Source: Neobacillus drentensis (lineage in GTDB: Bacteria; Bacillota; Bacilli; Bacillales; Cytobacillaceae). Taken from it: 64,000 bases of DNA. The notes beneath the pieces are model-generated. The model was not told where the DNA came from. It searched no databases and saw only the letters and a list, made by a program, of their open reading frames with translations. The stretch covers positions 5,814,001-5,878,000 of the forward strand of contig NZ_CP091110.1 of NCBI RefSeq assembly GCF_021560175.1. The letters run 5' to 3'. The translations under genes and the position numbers were made by a program. Shown here in pieces: positions 61,445 to 64,000 of the stretch. How positions within the stretch are numbered: the stretch's first letter is position 1; each line of letters starts with the position of its first letter.

Positions 61445-61461
61445 AATTGGTTCCCCCTTGT

Positions 61462-62526
61462 CTAAGATGTAGAAATATTCATTATTTGCAATATATCTGC
61501 GACTATCTTATCTGCCTCATGATTATTTAATTTGCTATTCACGTTAATTTCTTTTGTAATATTATTCATAAAGAATTCGTCCAACCGAAAAGACTTAAAC
61601 TGGTCCCAATCAATGGTAATAATTGATGGTGTTTTGATCTTCTTCCATGGAAGGTCGATTAAGGATTAAAAGAGGTACACTGGCATTAATGGCCTAACCA
61701 TTCCCCAACCTGCCTTTGAAATAACTAGATCTGATGCCGCAATATAGTTTTGTGATTCCAGATAATCTCTAGGAATTTGAAAAACATTAGCACGGTTTAC
61801 CTGAACATTGGAAGATACGATAAAGACACAATCAGGGCTGTCCCAAATAGGCAACTCCTCTAATGAATCAACATCTATTTTCATTCCAAGTCCTAAGAAG
61901 ATAACGTGCTTATAACCATTTAGATTTACTAATTTTCTAATTCGTACAACCTCTTTTAAATCTACTTCCCTTGAATATAAGCCATATTCATTTGTTGTGA
62001 CGTTCCACTTTTCATTGCTGCAAGCCAAAGATAAGAAATAGGTCATTTTTTGATAGGCCGTTTTAAACGAATGTAACTCTCTATCTTCAATTAAGCCTTG
62101 ATAGGCAGTATACCAAGTAAAATTAGATAGACCAATAGAAGGAATCCCTAACCGTTGAGCAGCTTCAAATGGCAGCGGTGAAATATCGGAAACCACCAAA
62201 TCAACCTTATTCACCTGAAGGAACCCTTGCTCCTGCTCAACCTTCTCATCCCAATTACAAACGAAGTTTTTATATTCCTCCAATAATCTTACTCTATCGG
62301 GCTGGATTGAATCCTCTACTAAGAAGTAACCCACATCTGTCTTTTTGTCGCGGTAACTTACACGAATAGAATTTAGGGGTTCCTTAATAAAAGACTGCGC
62401 AAAGGAATGCGAGACAATAATGTTCACTTCCGGGTCCTTTAGAAGATTCCTTATAACCGCAATACTTCTTGAAGCATGTCCATATCCATAATCAGAAATA
62501 TAATAAGCAATGGTCTTCAAAAACAC
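61462..62526 (-). pseudogene. Glycosyltransferase (MurG/UGT-like fold), broken at the C-terminus
   Basis: The first 286 residues form an N-terminal glycosyltransferase half with ISDYGYGHASRSIAVIRNLL near the start, DLVVSDISPLPFEAAQRLGI near residue 110 and SDLVISKAGWGMV near residue 275, where the acceptor/donor hinge motif is followed by a frameshift. Later frames give INASVPLLILNRPSMEEDQN and, after a second shift, IITIDWDQFKSFRLDEFFMN to a stop at 61462. The start is GTG 62526 or, better spaced from GAGGTGA, TTG 62520. It would have added a sugar to a surface or lipid acceptor. Confidence 0.8.
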
Positions 62527-62595
62527 TTCACCTCGAAAATAATAAAGAAGGGAGAAGACCTATACCCTCCCCCCTCCTATTAGGATAACCATTGT

Positions 62596-63768
62596 CTAGT
62601 CCCTACTAAACAAGTCCCTAGTGTAAACCTTATCCTTTACCTCATGTAAATCTTCAGATAATCTGTTAGCAACAATCACATCAGATATCTTCTTAAACTC
62701 TTCAAAATCATTTATAACTCTTGAATTAAAGAATTGATCTTCATGAAGGGCCGGCTCGTATACAACTACTTCAATGCCTTTCGCCTTAATACGCTTCATA
62801 ACCCCTTGAATAGCTGACTGCCTAAAGTTATCTGAGTCCATTTTCATTGTAAGTCGGTAAATCCCAACAATCTTTGGACTCCTTTTAATAATCATATCCG
62901 CAATGTGATCTTTTCTGGTTCGATTCGCATCCACAATTGATGACATAATATTATTAGGAACATCTGAGTAATTCGCTAATAACTGCTTTGTATCTTTAGG
63001 TAAGCAGTAGCCCCCATAACCAAAGGAAGGATTATTATAATGATTACCAATTCGAGGATCAAGCCCTACTCCATCGATGATTTGCTTCGTATTTAATCCT
63101 CTAACTTCAGCATAGGAATCTAACTCATTAAAAAACGCAACTCTCATTGCAAGATAAGTATTTGCAAATAGTTTAATTGCCTCTGCCTCTGTTGAATTTG
63201 TAAAAAGGACATGGATATTTTCTTTCTTTGCACCCTTCAGTAGCAAATCAGCAAATACCTTTGCTCGTTCGGATTGTTCTCCTACGATAATTCTTGACGG
63301 AAACAGATTATCATAAAGGGCTTTACCCTCTCTTAAAAACTCCGGCGAAAAAATAATATTATCTGTTTCAAACTTCTCTCTTACCTTTTCTGTATAACCT
63401 ACAGGGACTGTTGATTTAATCACCATAATCGCATCCGGATTAATGGATAATACATTTGCAATAACCGCTTCAACAGATCTTGTGTTAAAATAGTTCATTT
63501 CAGGATCATAGTTAGTCGGAGTAGAAATAATCACATATTCAGCATCTTTAAATGCCTTATAGTTATCTGTAGTGGCAGTTAAATTTAGCTCTTTTGATGC
63601 TAAATATTCTTCAATATCATGATCAATTATAGGAGATTTCCTATTATTGATCATATCTACTTTTTCTTGAATGATATCTAAAGCTATTACTTCATTATTT
63701 TGTGCTAAAAGAATTGCATTCGATAATCCTACATAGCCTGTTCCAGCGATTGTTACTCTCATTGTCAT
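62596..63768 (-). CDS. UDP-glucose 6-dehydrogenase-type nucleotide sugar dehydrogenase
   Basis: A complete 390-residue enzyme. The N-terminal NAD domain starts MRVTIAGTGYVGLSNAILLA; it has STPTNYDPEMNYFNT, IKSTVPVGYTEKVREKF, FSPEFLREGKALYDNLFPSR near residue 140, and the catalytic cysteine in FGYGGYCLPKDTKQL near residue 255. The last third is the UDP-binding domain (FRQSAIQGVMKRIKAKGIEV). The reaction makes UDP-glucuronate for surface polymers. The first ATG follows GGAGATGTA. A fragment of a second such gene lies 140 bases upstream at the window edge. Confidence 0.94.
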   Translation of the reverse strand: MTMRVTIAGTGYVGLSNAILLAQNNEVIALDIIQEKVDMINNRKSPIIDHDIEEYLASKELNLTATTDNYKAFKDAEYVIISTPTNYDPEMNYFNTRSVEAVIANVLSINPDAIMVIKSTVPVGYTEKVREKFETDNIIFSPEFLREGKALYDNLFPSRIIVGEQSERAKVFADLLLKGAKKENIHVLFTNSTEAEAIKLFANTYLAMRVAFFNELDSYAEVRGLNTKQIIDGVGLDPRIGNHYNNPSFGYGGYCLPKDTKQLLANYSDVPNNIMSSIVDANRTRKDHIADMIIKRSPKIVGIYRLTMKMDSDNFRQSAIQGVMKRIKAKGIEVVVYEPALHEDQFFNSRVINDFEEFKKISDVIVANRLSEDLHEVKDKVYTRDLFSRD

Positions 63769-63904
63769 TACATCTCCATGTTTTATTAAATAGTTAGGAA
63801 ATCATATAAATTGTATTATATTTAAAAAAAATTTTTGTTAAATAATTAGTCCATCAAGTAACTATTATACTAGTTCTATAATAATCAGAAACATTAAAAT
63901 ATTA

Positions 63905-64000
63905 CTAATTCCACACACTAGTGACAAAATGTCCTTTCTCCGCCAGACAGACACTGGTTACTAAACCCACGTAACCAGTTCCAGCTACTGCTATTTTCAA
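63905..64000 (-). pseudogene. N-terminal fragment of a second UDP-glucose dehydrogenase gene
   Basis: The minus strand reads LKIAVAGTGYVGLVTSVCLA, then EKGHFVTSVWN and a stop. This is the NAD-binding start of the same enzyme family (TTG could be the start codon), cut off after about 31 residues. The window edge prevents seeing its promoter. Confidence 0.65.

Overview
The window looks like chromosome of a low-GC Bacillaceae species (Bacillus or Neobacillus type). Genes have strong AGGAGG-like ribosome binding sites with ATG, GTG and TTG starts, and there are many rho-independent terminators. Family markers include a ComK-like competence regulator, a YvrJ small protein, a C74-type purine riboswitch, a cre-like site and PTS/ABC sugar loci. 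No rRNA, tRNA, CRISPR array, prophage or intact insertion sequence was seen.

Layout. (1) 1-10.6 kb: a glycan-use locus on the minus strand (ABC binding protein, an unrecognised 831-residue protein, two permeases, a GH105-type unsaturated uronyl hydrolase, a LacI regulator) with a divergent GH95 gene. Five copies of a GTTAAGCGCTTAAC-like operator tie it together and extend it beyond the left edge. (2) 11.2-20.1 kb: an alpha-mannoside type locus (ROK sugar kinase, GH38 alpha-mannosidase, two permeases, binding protein) divergent from a GntR/AraR-type regulator whose operators are visible as inverted repeats. (3) 20.2-30.4 kb: a patchwork with a TerC membrane protein, two copies of a 61-residue membrane protein, an exported nucleosidase behind a guanine-type riboswitch, a frameshifted surface protein with 14-residue repeats, glgC, a DJ-1/PfpI protein and many gene fragments. 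(4) 30.4-36.8 kb: a second ROK kinase and a PTS operon (PRD regulator, EIIA, EIIB, EIIC, two class II aldolases). (5) 37-44.6 kb: a giant secreted RCC1-like/Ig/FnIII protein, small membrane and ankyrin proteins, and a decayed DinB gene. (6) 44.6-53.1 kb: a TerY-P-like signalling module (vWA protein, PP2C phosphatase, Ser/Thr kinase with zinc-ribbon) continuing into a membrane YARHG protein, an anchored amidase and a lipoprotein. (7) 53.4-57 kb: yvrJ, comK-like, two XRE regulators and gene fragments. (8) 57.2-64 kb: surface-polysaccharide sugar genes (rmlB, rmlA, UDP-glucose dehydrogenase) interspersed with frameshifted phosphoglucomutase and glycosyltransferase genes and fragments of further ones.

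How it works together. Regions 1, 2 and 4 import and cleave sugars under dedicated regulators. Neither ABC locus encodes an ATPase, so a shared MsmX-type ATPase elsewhere is implied. Region 6 is the most system-like unit: a kinase/phosphatase/vWA switch that appears wired to cell-wall remodelling. A short repeat with core GGGACGGTTCT recurs about a dozen times, mostly just downstream of stop codons; it seems to have mediated at least one mosaic rearrangement.
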